Shown: in pieces, positions 33,895-42,647 of the stretch
Layout of the letters: each line of letters starts with the position of its first letter
How positions within the stretch are numbered: position 1 is the first letter of the stretch
DNA from: CAG-390 sp964522215
GTDB taxonomy: Bacteria > Bacillota > Clostridia > Oscillospirales > CAG-272
DNA length: 64,000 bases
NCBI GenBank assembly: GCA_964522215.1
Contig: CAZFVR010000001.1
Coordinates: 1 to 64,000, forward strand
Direction of reading: 5' to 3'
Position numbers and translations under genes: made by a program
Notes under the pieces: model-generated
What the model was told of the DNA's origin: nothing
What the model saw: only the letters and a program-made list of their open reading frames with translations
The model's database searches: none

Positions 33895-35151
33895 TTATCT
33901 GCCATCATTTAGCACAAAAAAACTGCAAAGCAAACGCCGCCAAAGCTCGCCGAATGTTATACGCCCCACGGTTTCGGCAGAGGTGATCCTACACTCGCCG
34001 AGCGACTGACCGTCAAGCGTGAAGGTGAGCTTGCCCACAACGTCTCCCGCCGCGATCGGGGCGGCCACGCTCTCCGCGAGATCCCGAGCAACGGTAACAT
34101 CAGCCTCCCTGCCTTTTTTGACGATAAGAGCAATGCCCTCCTCCGCCGTGCCAACGCTGTCGATATTACCGCCGCTGACTGATATATTCTCCCCCGCTCC
34201 CGCCGGATATCTGTACACACCGTAATTTGCAAAGCCGTAGTCAAGCAATGCGGCGGCAGAGCTGTTTCTGGCATCGCGGCTCGGCGCGGCCATTATAACG
34301 GCGATCAGTGATACTCCGTCCCGCTCGGCTGTTGCACTCATGCAAAAGCCTGCCTTTGAGGTCGATCCGGTCTTAAGCCCTGTGGCTCCGCGGTAAAAGC
34401 GGATGAGCCTGTTTGTATTGGTCAGCCCAAACGTGCCGTCCCTGACCGAATCCATCCACGTTGAGCTGTACTTGAGTATCCTCTCATGCCGAATCAGCTC
34501 GCGTGACATAATTGCAATATCGCGTGCGGACAGGACATGCCGCTCCACGGTATCATCAAGACCGTTTGTGTTTTCAAAGTGAGCGGTGCGCATACCAAGC
34601 TCGGCGGCACGGCGGTTCATTGCCGCAACAAAGGCCGACTCGCTCCCCGCCACAGCCTCGGCAAGCACCACTGCCGCATCATTGGCGGAGGATATCACCA
34701 CCGACTTTATAAGATCATTCACCGTCATACGCTCGCCCTCCTTGAGGAAGATCTGCGAGCCGCCCATCTTTGATGCGTGCGTTGAGGTCTCAAGCACCGT
34801 ATCAAAGTCAAGCGTGCCGCGCTCGATGGCTTCCATAACAAGCAGCAGTGTCATTATTTTGGTCACGGACGCAGGCGGTAATGCATCATCGGCGTTCATT
34901 TCAAAAAGGACAGTGCCTGTTTCCGCTTCCATGAGGATCGCAGATCGGCACTCAAGCCCCAACTCCGCCGCGATACCCTCACCGCTACTGCTGCTACTGC
35001 TGCTGTTCGGTATAGGTATTCCGTCCGCCGCAGCAACGGGAAGCGCCACCCGCACCATGGACCCGGCGATAACAGCGACAAGCGCAATTGCGAGCCGTCG
35101 TTTGACCTTACCGGTGGCTCTCCTTACCCGATCTACACCAAAAGATAACAT
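33895..35151 (-). CDS. D-alanyl-D-alanine carboxypeptidase (S11), second copy
   Basis: This 418-residue protein has a signal/anchor helix (about 18-42), a poly-Ser linker (50-56), then the S11 domain with S95-VT-K98, SAN in VISSANDAAVV and KTG in ATGLKTGSTSKAG. A C-terminal domain and a hydrophobic end complete it. It trims peptidoglycan pentapeptides outside the cell. Its Shine-Dalgarno (GGGGGAG) lies in the arm of a hairpin at 35160-35197. Confidence 0.92.
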   Translation of the reverse strand: MLSFGVDRVRRATGKVKRRLAIALVAVIAGSMVRVALPVAAADGIPIPNSSSSSSSGEGIAAELGLECRSAILMEAETGTVLFEMNADDALPPASVTKIMTLLLVMEAIERGTLDFDTVLETSTHASKMGGSQIFLKEGERMTVNDLIKSVVISSANDAAVVLAEAVAGSESAFVAAMNRRAAELGMRTAHFENTNGLDDTVERHVLSARDIAIMSRELIRHERILKYSSTWMDSVRDGTFGLTNTNRLIRFYRGATGLKTGSTSKAGFCMSATAERDGVSLIAVIMAAPSRDARNSSAAALLDYGFANYGVYRYPAGAGENISVSGGNIDSVGTAEEGIALIVKKGREADVTVARDLAESVAAPIAAGDVVGKLTFTLDGQSLGECRITSAETVGRITFGELWRRLLCSFFVLNDGR

Positions 35152-35159
35152 AAAAAGCT

Positions 35160-35197
35160 CCCCCTCATAATGGATCTAAAAAAACCATATGAGGGGG
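35160..35197 (-). promoter_or_regulatory. hairpin covering the carboxypeptidase Shine-Dalgarno
   Basis: CCCCCTCATA and TATGAGGGGG form a 10-bp stem with an 18-base loop. On the minus strand the second arm holds the GGGGGAG that serves the ATG at 35151, and TTTTT follows. It may be a terminator for the upstream gene, a translation block, or both. Confidence 0.55.
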
Positions 35198-35257
35198 ACG
35201 GGATAATTATTACTGTAGGATAGGCACCGACTTTGCACAGATCGGCGGTTCGGCATT

Positions 35258-36031
35258 TCAAAGAATACCGAAAAGAATGAGACCTACCGTGTTTATTCCG
35301 AGATTTGCGGCCATGTGAAAGAGCCATGAGGGGATAACGCTCCGCCCGCGTGCAGCCAGAATATCAAATATCACGCCGCCGACAAAAAGCCCAAACAGCA
35401 TGAGGGCTGTAAGGAGCGGCGAGAACCATCCGTCAAGTATTGCGACATGATAGAGCGAAAAAGCGATGGCGCTGAAGATACACGCCACCCTCTCCCCCGC
35501 CACGCGCGAGAGCGCAAGATAAGCGAAGCCGCGGAAGAAAAACTCCTCGACCATAGAATTGCAAAGCGTTATATATAGAGCTACGAGGGGAAAATTCTCT
35601 CGCGAGACACCCTCGCCGTCAAGCAGGCTGTCCGTTACACCGGAAAAATCAAAAAAACCGCGCAAAAGGAAATACCCGCCGACTATGCCCGCAAAGAGCA
35701 ATGCACCGCCACAGAGCGAAAATACAAACACACGTCCAGCCGTCCTATCCTCTCTTTTCGGCAGTGTAAATGCGATGCGCGGCAGATCTATACCGAGCGC
35801 GTATGCCACGGCGAGCGGGATCGCCACAAACGCCGCAAGCTTTACGGCGCTCTTGGGGACATAGGAAAGCTCAAGGACGCCGTCCGCCACCGCCATGACT
35901 CCGCAAAGCAGGATGACTACAGCTATGATCACGGCAGCCGCCGCGCGCGGCGCGGGCAGCTTTTCGCGGCCCGCGCTTAGCTTTTGGGGACTTGTGCTTT
36001 CGCTGTTGCTTTTGCTTTTATGAGAAGACAT
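35258..36031 (-). CDS. CPBP family intramembrane glutamic protease
   Basis: This 257-residue protein has about seven membrane helices. The Abi/CAAX-protease motifs are present: EEFFFRG with the paired Glu, and LYHVAIL with the catalytic His. These enzymes cleave or process membrane-bound peptides; the substrate is unknown. Its ATG lies 14 bases before the galM stop, so it belongs to the sugar operon by position, though probably not by function. Confidence 0.85.
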   Translation of the reverse strand: MSSHKSKSNSESTSPQKLSAGREKLPAPRAAAAVIIAVVILLCGVMAVADGVLELSYVPKSAVKLAAFVAIPLAVAYALGIDLPRIAFTLPKREDRTAGRVFVFSLCGGALLFAGIVGGYFLLRGFFDFSGVTDSLLDGEGVSRENFPLVALYITLCNSMVEEFFFRGFAYLALSRVAGERVACIFSAIAFSLYHVAILDGWFSPLLTALMLFGLFVGGVIFDILAARGRSVIPSWLFHMAANLGINTVGLILFGIL

Positions 36032-37076
36032 ACTCTGTAAAGCTCTTGAATACTTCGCCCGGGCGCAGCACGGTATTTGATATCGTGTTGAGGTGCGGGC
36101 GGTTTACCGCATCCGGGATCGCCTCTGTCTCAAGGCAGAGCGCGGCGCGTTTTTGCTGTTCCTCACCGCCGCGGAAGGGGAATTTGATATTTCCAAGGAA
36201 GTTGCCGGTGTAGAGCTGAACGCCGGGACGGTCGGTAAACACCTCCATCACGATCCCGCTACGGTCTCCGCAAAGACGTATGCGTGCATCTCGTTCGGCA
36301 TCCTCGGTACGTGTAAAGAGCATGCAGTGGTCATATCCGCCTGCAAGGCCGAGGTCGCGATCCGCAAGATCAAGATCGGCACCTATCTGCTTGCACTCTC
36401 TAAAGTCAAAGGGTGTATCCTTAACGCTCTTCAGCATGCCTGTGGGGATAAGTCCCTCATCGGTAGGCAGATACCTGTCCGCCTGCATCCAAAGCGTGTG
36501 CGAGAGGATATCGCCATCTCCGTTGAGGTTGAAGTATGTATGGTTTGTAAGGTTTATCGGAGTCGGTGCATCGGTGAAGGCTGTATACTCAAGCCGCAGG
36601 CCTCCGCGTGCTGTTATCGAATAGCGCACACTGACCATGAGGTTGCCGGGGTAGCCCTCATCACCGTCGGGCGAGATACAGCTGAGGGTAAGCTCGGGGG
36701 TATCATCGCACATTGGCTCGGCGCGCCACAGCTTTTTATCAAAGCCGAATTTGCCGCCGTGCAGATGGTTTTCGCCATCGTTTTTGTAAAGGGTGTAGGT
36801 CTTGCCGTCAAGACGGAAGCGGCCGCCCGCTATTCTGTTGCCTACACGTCCCACAACTGCGCCAAGGTAGCCATCGGCTCCCATATAGCTCTCAAGCGAA
36901 TCATATCCGCGCGCAAGGCTTACGGACTGACCGTCACCTCTCGTGAGTATGATGTCCGCAACCGTGGCACCGAGATCAAGTATTTTTACGCTCAGCGCAC
37001 CGCGGGTAAGTGTGTATTCGGTTACTGTTCTGCCGTCCGGCAGAGTCCCAAAGGGACGGGATGTGATTTCTGACAT
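36018..37076 (-). CDS. galM: aldose 1-epimerase
   Basis: This 352-residue mutarotase interconverts alpha and beta anomers of galactose or related sugars. RVGNRIAGGRF, the His of NHTYFNLNG, the His pair region and the C-terminal catalytic Glu region (CLETEAIPDAVN) are visible. It is the fourth gene of the operon with the nucleotidyltransferase, NahK-like kinase and galE. Confidence 0.93.
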   Translation of the reverse strand: MSEITSRPFGTLPDGRTVTEYTLTRGALSVKILDLGATVADIILTRGDGQSVSLARGYDSLESYMGADGYLGAVVGRVGNRIAGGRFRLDGKTYTLYKNDGENHLHGGKFGFDKKLWRAEPMCDDTPELTLSCISPDGDEGYPGNLMVSVRYSITARGGLRLEYTAFTDAPTPINLTNHTYFNLNGDGDILSHTLWMQADRYLPTDEGLIPTGMLKSVKDTPFDFRECKQIGADLDLADRDLGLAGGYDHCMLFTRTEDAERDARIRLCGDRSGIVMEVFTDRPGVQLYTGNFLGNIKFPFRGGEEQQKRAALCLETEAIPDAVNRPHLNTISNTVLRPGEVFKSFTEYVFS

Positions 37077-37215
37077 TGCCTGCCTCGCTTTCCTTTGCGT
37101 TTTTGTTTGATATTATTGGGGTGGGACTTACTGTTTGCTTTTTGTGAAAATGATCAATGCTTTGGTCGTGCCGATCGATGCTTTACGGCACGGTGATGTA
37201 CGCGGAGGGTATCTG

Positions 37216-38232
37216 TCACTCCTCGTATCCGTTGGGGTTCATGCTCTGCCAGCGGCTGGCATCACGGCACATACGCTCGATATCATATTCGGCGTGCCAG
37301 CCGAGCTTTTCGGCAGCCAAGGTGGGATCAGCATAGCAGGCCGCGATATCGCCGGGGCGGCGATCTACGATCTTGTAGGGTACATGGAGGCCTGTTGCCT
37401 TTTCGTACGCCTTCACGATATCAAGAACGGAATATCCAACTCCCGTGCCGATATTATAATATTCGGTACGGTTCACCTTTACGGCGCGCTCTATTGCCTT
37501 AAGATGAGCACGGGCAAGATCGACTACATGAATATAATCACGCACGCCTGTGCCGTCATGGGTAGGATAATCATCACCGTACACACTCAGCTCGCGCAGC
37601 TTACCGACAGCAACTTGGGAGATATAGGGCAAGAGATTATTGGGTATACCCTTGGGATCTTCGCCGATAAGACCGCTCTCATGTGCGCCGATGGGGTTGA
37701 AGTATCTGAGAATGGATACACTGCCAATATCCCCGGCGCGGCGGCAATCATCAAGGATGCGCTCGATCATGAGCTTTGTCTCGCCATAGGGGTTGGTAGT
37801 TGAAAGGGGGAAATCCTCTCGGATCGGCACCGTTTTGGGGCTGCCGTACACCGTTGCAGAGGAGGAGAAAACAATAGTTCCCACACCATGCGACTTCATG
37901 GAAGCCAAAAGATTGAGCGTGGACAAGAGGTTGTTTTTATAGTAGAGCGCCGGCTTTGCGACTGATTCGCCTACCGCTTTAAGTCCCGCAAAGTGGATCA
38001 CGGCAGAAATGCCGGGCTCGGCATCAAATACGGCATCAAGCGCCGCCGCATCGCACATATCGCATTCATAAAAGCGATGCTCGCGACCGGTTATCTGCTT
38101 TATACGGTCGTTAACGCAGGGCTTGCTGTTAGAGTAATTATCCACTACAACAACATCATAGCCGCCGCAAAGCAGCTCAACCACCGTGTGTGATCCAATA
38201 AATCCGGCACCGCCGGTAACAAGAACAGTCAT
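37216..38232 (-). CDS. galE: UDP-glucose 4-epimerase
   Basis: This 338-residue short-chain dehydrogenase interconverts UDP-galactose and UDP-glucose, and often the N-acetyl forms. VTGGAGFIGSHT binds NAD, and the catalytic FSSSATVYG Ser/Thr and Tyr-x3-Lys (YGETK) are present. Next to a NahK-like kinase, UDP-GalNAc/UDP-GlcNAc interconversion is likely (inference). Confidence 0.95.
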   Translation of the reverse strand: MTVLVTGGAGFIGSHTVVELLCGGYDVVVVDNYSNSKPCVNDRIKQITGREHRFYECDMCDAAALDAVFDAEPGISAVIHFAGLKAVGESVAKPALYYKNNLLSTLNLLASMKSHGVGTIVFSSSATVYGSPKTVPIREDFPLSTTNPYGETKLMIERILDDCRRAGDIGSVSILRYFNPIGAHESGLIGEDPKGIPNNLLPYISQVAVGKLRELSVYGDDYPTHDGTGVRDYIHVVDLARAHLKAIERAVKVNRTEYYNIGTGVGYSVLDIVKAYEKATGLHVPYKIVDRRPGDIAACYADPTLAAEKLGWHAEYDIERMCRDASRWQSMNPNGYEE

Positions 38233-38347
38233 TTTGTTTTTATCTCCCGATTTTGTTTAGAATTGTATTGTTGATTAAACAAGCATTTGTTTTTTTAGGT
38301 ATAGTTTTTGCGGGCTTATATTTTGGAGCGGCATCAATATCAAAGAT

Positions 38348-39433
38348 TCAAAGATACTTTTTCACCGTCTCGCGCATTGCGGGCATTTTTGCCTCCATAT
38401 CCGCCACCAGCTTAAACTGGTTGCGGGCGCGATCAAGGTTTTGCTCCGGATAGTGCGTTCTGAAATATTTATCACCATCGATATAGTCGGCGAGGAAACG
38501 CAGCCCCGTCTCAAGCGTGATAATAAGCGCACCCATCGGCAGCTCGGCTATCTCATCGGCCTCAAGCGAGCCCTCAAGCCCCTCAACGAAGCCGCGTGCA
38601 AAAGCCTCAAACATATCCTCGCGCATAAATACGCTGTCAAGATCCCGCTCGTCCTCCGCGGCACTGGAAGCACCAAAGCGTATGGCATCTCCAAAGTCAA
38701 AAAGCACCGATCCCGGCATTACGGTATCAAGGTCGATAACGCAGAGCGGCTTGCCGCTTGCGCGATCGATGAGGATATTGTTAAGCTTTGTATCGTTATG
38801 TGTAACACGCAGGGGGAGCTTGCCGCTCTCTATGCGGTCGGTAATGTAGGAGCATACCTCCCTGTGCGCCTTGGCGAATTCAATTGCATCTGCAGCATTT
38901 GCGGCTCGGCCCGACTCGTTGCGGGCAAGCGAGGCCTCAAAATCAGCATAGCGGCTGGGAGTGTTGTGGAAGTTCGGGATCGTCTCGCAGAGCGTTGAGG
39001 CATCATAATCGGCAAGCTGCATTTGGAAATGTCCAAAAGCGCGGCCGACCTCCGCAAAGATCTCGGGCGAGGATGCGGACTGATAGCTCTCAACGCCGCC
39101 GACATAAACGTAGGCACGCCACGCGCTGCCATCATCATCGGTATAGTATGCACGCCCATCCACGGTCACGATAAAGCGCAGTGTACCGCGCTCAACATCG
39201 CCTCCCTCAGCGGCAAGCTTTGAGCGGATATGCTCGGTCACACCAAGGATGTTGCGCATAAGACCATCCGGGTCGCGGAAGATGGAGGTATTTATTTTTT
39301 GCAGAACGTACCGCTCTCCCCCCTCGGTATCGATAAAATATGTACCGTTTATATGCCCGTGTGTGCATTCTGAAAAGGACACGGGGTTTGATGCCAGCTT
39401 AAATTTTGCGGCAACTGCAAGAATATCTGTCAT
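38348..39433 (-). CDS. NahK-like sugar 1-kinase (APH fold)
   Basis: This 361-residue kinase has the aminoglycoside-phosphotransferase fold: RYVLQKIN with the ATP Lys, RVTHNDTKLNNIL with the catalytic Asp, and CVIDLDTVMPG with the metal Asp. The layout matches N-acetylhexosamine 1-kinase of the Bifidobacterium galacto-N-biose pathway. The neighbours (nucleotidyltransferase, galE, galM) support phosphorylation of GlcNAc/GalNAc or a similar sugar at C1, not drug resistance. AAGGAGA precedes the ATG. Confidence 0.82.
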   Translation of the reverse strand: MTDILAVAAKFKLASNPVSFSECTHGHINGTYFIDTEGGERYVLQKINTSIFRDPDGLMRNILGVTEHIRSKLAAEGGDVERGTLRFIVTVDGRAYYTDDDGSAWRAYVYVGGVESYQSASSPEIFAEVGRAFGHFQMQLADYDASTLCETIPNFHNTPSRYADFEASLARNESGRAANAADAIEFAKAHREVCSYITDRIESGKLPLRVTHNDTKLNNILIDRASGKPLCVIDLDTVMPGSVLFDFGDAIRFGASSAAEDERDLDSVFMREDMFEAFARGFVEGLEGSLEADEIAELPMGALIITLETGLRFLADYIDGDKYFRTHYPEQNLDRARNQFKLVADMEAKMPAMRETVKKYL

Positions 39434-39511
39434 AAAGATGTCTCCTTGAAATTATAGTTTTTCAACCGGTTATAAAACTTTGTTATTCGATCTGTGTCAA
39501 TGGTAGCACTA

Positions 39512-40432
39512 TCACAGGACGAGCGGGGACGGATACACTCCCGCCTCTATAAGTGCACGAATACTGCGCACTACAGGCTCTTTATCCGCCGCATATGTCA
39601 CACCGTACCACTTGGAGGGTGTCATCTCTACCGAGATATCTATGATACCGTCCTGCGCCAAGCTGTTGAGAGCAAAGGGCAGATAAAACTCGGATCTTTG
39701 CGGATCGGGCATATTGAGAAGAAACTCCCTGAAGTATTTTTCTATATATCCGAACGTCTCAGGCACAAGACCAAAGCAGTTCATGGATGCAACAGACTCA
39801 AGCGGCAGTGGGTGCCATGCATCATCCTCGCAATACTCTGCCATATCTCCGCTATCGGCGCGGCGAATGGCCGTGCGCTCGATAATGCTTGAAAGGCGGC
39901 CACCCTCCACACTGCATATACCGCGGGATACGGTGCCGTTCTCCGTCAGCGTATTGGCAAGCACAAAGCCCACCATACAGCAATCAAATCTGCCGTGCTC
40001 GTTCTTATGCCCGCGTTCCTCTGCGGCACGAAGATGTGCGGCCGCGGCAGCTATCGTCTCTCTGCCGTAAAAATCATCCGCATTTATAACGGCAAAGCAA
40101 TCGTCAACGATATTTCTGGCAGCGTAGAGTGCGTGGGCGGTTCCCCACGGCTTTGTTCTGCCATCAGGCACAGATATGCCGGCGGGAAGATCCGCCATAT
40201 CCTGAAATGCATATTCAACTTTTATGTATCGGCTAACACGGCGACCGACAGTTTCACGAAAATCATCAAGATTTTCGCGCTTTATAACGAACACTACTCG
40301 GTCAAAACCGGCGCGCGCTGCATCGTAGCAGGAATAGTCGATTATAAACTCTCCATCCGGACCTATGGGATCGATCTGCTTCATTCCTCCGTAGCGAGAT
40401 CCAAGTCCCGCCGCAAGAATCAAAAGTGTCAT
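39512..40432 (-). CDS. sugar-1-phosphate nucleotidyltransferase family protein
   Basis: This 306-residue protein begins with LILAAGLGSRYGGMKQ, the NTP-binding signature, and has VINADDFYG for the metal site. It should transfer UMP or another nucleotide to a sugar 1-phosphate. As the first gene of the operon, it could use the product of the NahK-like kinase and feed galE. GCGGAGG precedes the ATG. The exact nucleotide and sugar are unknown. Confidence 0.82.
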   Translation of the reverse strand: MTLLILAAGLGSRYGGMKQIDPIGPDGEFIIDYSCYDAARAGFDRVVFVIKRENLDDFRETVGRRVSRYIKVEYAFQDMADLPAGISVPDGRTKPWGTAHALYAARNIVDDCFAVINADDFYGRETIAAAAAHLRAAEERGHKNEHGRFDCCMVGFVLANTLTENGTVSRGICSVEGGRLSSIIERTAIRRADSGDMAEYCEDDAWHPLPLESVASMNCFGLVPETFGYIEKYFREFLLNMPDPQRSEFYLPFALNSLAQDGIIDISVEMTPSKWYGVTYAADKEPVVRSIRALIEAGVYPSPLVL

Positions 40433-40492
40433 TCGGGAATCCTCCGCAATTAATTAGTTAAATTAGATAATTTGATCAATAAGATTTATTTT

Positions 40493-40519
40493 GGCAGTTG
40501 CGATTTTTGGTAGTTGCGA
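40493..40519. repeat. 11-bp direct repeat upstream of the sugar operon
   Basis: GGCAGTTGCGA (40493-40503) and GGTAGTTGCGA (40509-40519) are 16 bp apart from start to start and may be an activator site. Confidence 0.4.
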
Positions 40520-40740
40520 ATCCTTTTGGTTTTGGTGTCACGTCTGATGACTGATGACCGCCTGTGCCGCATCATATCGAGCGGCGCGGGGACTCGGCGT
40601 TTGTTCTGCAGGTCGAAAAAACGTGCAAATTGTCATACGCTTTATTATTATAATACTAAAACGGCCCCACGTGTTTGGCCATTCCGCATTGTTTACATTT
40701 TATTTACAATTGCCAAGATGCGCTATCGGCAAAATAGCTA

Positions 40741-40769
40741 TTGACATACTGGCGGCGGCGTGCTATAAT
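40741..40769 (+). promoter_or_regulatory. consensus promoter of the Crp/Fnr gene
   Basis: TTGACA (40741-40746), 17 bp, TATAAT (40764-40769), with a TG just upstream of the -10 box. Confidence 0.88.
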
Positions 40770-40813
40770 ACTACAGGTTGAAGATTTGTATCATTTGAGA
40801 CACGAGGTGTGCT

Positions 40814-41539
40814 ATGGCAAAAACAAAAACGATAGATGCCGAGGCGGCATTTGATTTTATTTCTGGATACTGCCAAATATTCGCCCGCATGGATACAGAG
40901 AACTTTATAAAGTGCACCGGCGGCAGTGTTGAGCTGACAGAGCACGCCGCAGGCGAGGTCATGATATCCCCCGAGAGCCACTCGGGCGCAGCGATAGGAA
41001 TAATATACAGCGGCACGGCATCTGTATATTCGGCGGACACGGTACACTCGGTCCTTTTGCGCCGTCTCGGGTGCGGCGGCGTGTACGGAGTTGCGGCGTT
41101 GTTCTCCACCTCACCGCCTCCAACGCGGATAATTGCAGATCAACCCTGCGCGGTGCTGACGCTTCCCCGCCATGCAGTGCGTGCAATGCTTGCCGCAGAC
41201 CCCGCCCTACTTGACGCTTATCTTGAATTTCTCTCCGGCAGGATACTTTTTTTAAACGAAAAGATAGCCTGCGTTACCGGCGGCAGTGCCGAGCGGCGAT
41301 TGGCTGTTCACCTGCTGACGCTGGCGGACGACGGCGGCAACGGAAGCAACGGCGGCAATGTGACATTACAGCTTGGTGTGAACTACACAGAGCTGGCACG
41401 TCAGCTTGATATAGGTCGCGCATCTCTTTACCGTGCGCTTGATTCGCTTGAGGCGGCAGGGGCTATCAAAAGAGAGCACGGACGCAGCATCACCATTGAC
41501 CGTGACCTGCTGGCTGCAATGGTAGCCACTGCATGTTAG
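40814..41539 (+). CDS. Crp/Fnr family transcriptional regulator
   Basis: This 241-residue protein has an N-terminal cyclic-nucleotide-type beta barrel (about 20-130), a dimer helix and a C-terminal winged helix (YTELARQLDIGRASLYRALDSLEAAGAI). There is no N-terminal Cys cluster, so it is not an oxygen-sensing Fnr. GAGGTG precedes the ATG. It lies upstream of, and is perhaps co-transcribed with, the ABC importer; regulation of that importer is inference. Confidence 0.85.
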   Translation: MAKTKTIDAEAAFDFISGYCQIFARMDTENFIKCTGGSVELTEHAAGEVMISPESHSGAAIGIIYSGTASVYSADTVHSVLLRRLGCGGVYGVAALFSTSPPPTRIIADQPCAVLTLPRHAVRAMLAADPALLDAYLEFLSGRILFLNEKIACVTGGSAERRLAVHLLTLADDGGNGSNGGNVTLQLGVNYTELARQLDIGRASLYRALDSLEAAGAIKREHGRSITIDRDLLAAMVATAC

Positions 41540-41660
41540 CGGAACCGAGGCCATCGGCGGCAGATCGACCGCCCCCCGATCGATCCGAACTAATGTAAGC
41601 CTATTATTCATTTAATGTCAAAAAATAATATAAAACAAATCAATGCAAAGGAATAACATC

Positions 41661-42647
41661 ATGAAAAAAGCAAATCTAAAAAGCAAACTTCTCTCCACGG
41701 CTTTGGCCACGCTCCTCATCCTCTCGGCATTGCTTTTGCCCTCCTGCGCAAAAAAGGATAACGCCGAGCTTCGCGTTGCCGTGCTCAGCGGCACTACCGG
41801 CTGGGGCGCCGCACCGCTGATCTCAAGTGTAAACGCAGGTGAGTCCAAGCTTAATGCAAAGATCGACATCTATTCAGATGCCACGCTCGTCAGCCCGCTT
41901 ATGATAAACGGTGATGCGGATATCGCCGCCGTTCCCACAAACCTTGCCGCAGTGCTTTACAACAAGACCTCCGGCGGTATTCGCGTGCTGGCCGTAAATA
42001 CCCTTGGCGTGCTTTATCTCATTGAGGACGGTAACAGCGTAAACAGCCTGGCTGATCTTGCGGGAAAGACCGTGTATCTGCCGGGTCAGGGCTCGAACCC
42101 CGAATTTATCATGCGTGCTCTCGTTGAGGGGGCGGGCGTTGAAAACGTGACCTTTGACTACACCTATTCCTCACCCGATGAGCTTGCCACAGCTCTTGCC
42201 TCCGGAAAGGCCGCGCTCGGCGTTCTGCCCGAGCCCAAGGTAACGGCAGTGATATCCAAAAAGGACACACTCCGCGTGGCTCTTGATTTTACAGAGGAAT
42301 GGAAGAAGCAGACCACCGCTCCCCTCGTCCAGGGCTGTATCATCGTTCGCACAGCTTTCCTCGAGGAGCATCCCGCCGTTGTTGAGCAGTTCCTTAAGGA
42401 ATACAAGACATCCGTTGAGCTTGTAGATTCGGATCCCGACAGCGCCGCCGAAATGATAGCCGAGACGGGTCTTGCCGGTGCCGCAGCCGCCGCAAAGGCC
42501 GCACTGCCCAGATGCAATATAACCTATCTCACAGGTGACGAGATGGCCACCGCGCTGAACGGCTTTTGGAATGCGCTCTTTAAGCTTGACCCTAAATCGG
42601 TCGGCGGTGCGCTCCCCGATGCCGATATAACAAAAGCAGCAAAGTAA
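41661..42647 (+). CDS. ABC transporter substrate-binding lipoprotein (NitT/TauT type)
   Basis: This 328-residue protein has a lipoprotein signal ending in LLPSC, then a two-lobed NMT1/SsuA-type domain (VPTNLAAVLYNKTSGGI, GQGSNPEFIMRALVEGAG). It sits outside the membrane and brings a small ligand to the permease. AAGGAAT precedes the ATG at 41661. The ligand (sulfonate, thiamine precursor, nitrate-like or other) cannot be told. Confidence 0.88.
   Translation: MKKANLKSKLLSTALATLLILSALLLPSCAKKDNAELRVAVLSGTTGWGAAPLISSVNAGESKLNAKIDIYSDATLVSPLMINGDADIAAVPTNLAAVLYNKTSGGIRVLAVNTLGVLYLIEDGNSVNSLADLAGKTVYLPGQGSNPEFIMRALVEGAGVENVTFDYTYSSPDELATALASGKAALGVLPEPKVTAVISKKDTLRVALDFTEEWKKQTTAPLVQGCIIVRTAFLEEHPAVVEQFLKEYKTSVELVDSDPDSAAEMIAETGLAGAAAAAKAALPRCNITYLTGDEMATALNGFWNALFKLDPKSVGGALPDADITKAAK

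Larger units (their letters stand above)
40433..40813. other. 381-bp divergent intergenic region
   Basis: It serves both the sugar operon (minus) and the Crp/Fnr gene (plus). Near the sugar operon lie an 11-bp direct repeat (40493-40519) and a weak promoter, TTGATC with TAATTA, on the minus strand. The strong plus promoter is at 40741. The middle holds nothing I recognise. Confidence 0.5.

Noticed and set aside
38348..39433. Aminoglycoside resistance phosphotransferase
   Set aside because: Fold is shared, but the sequence layout and sugar-operon setting fit a sugar 1-kinase.
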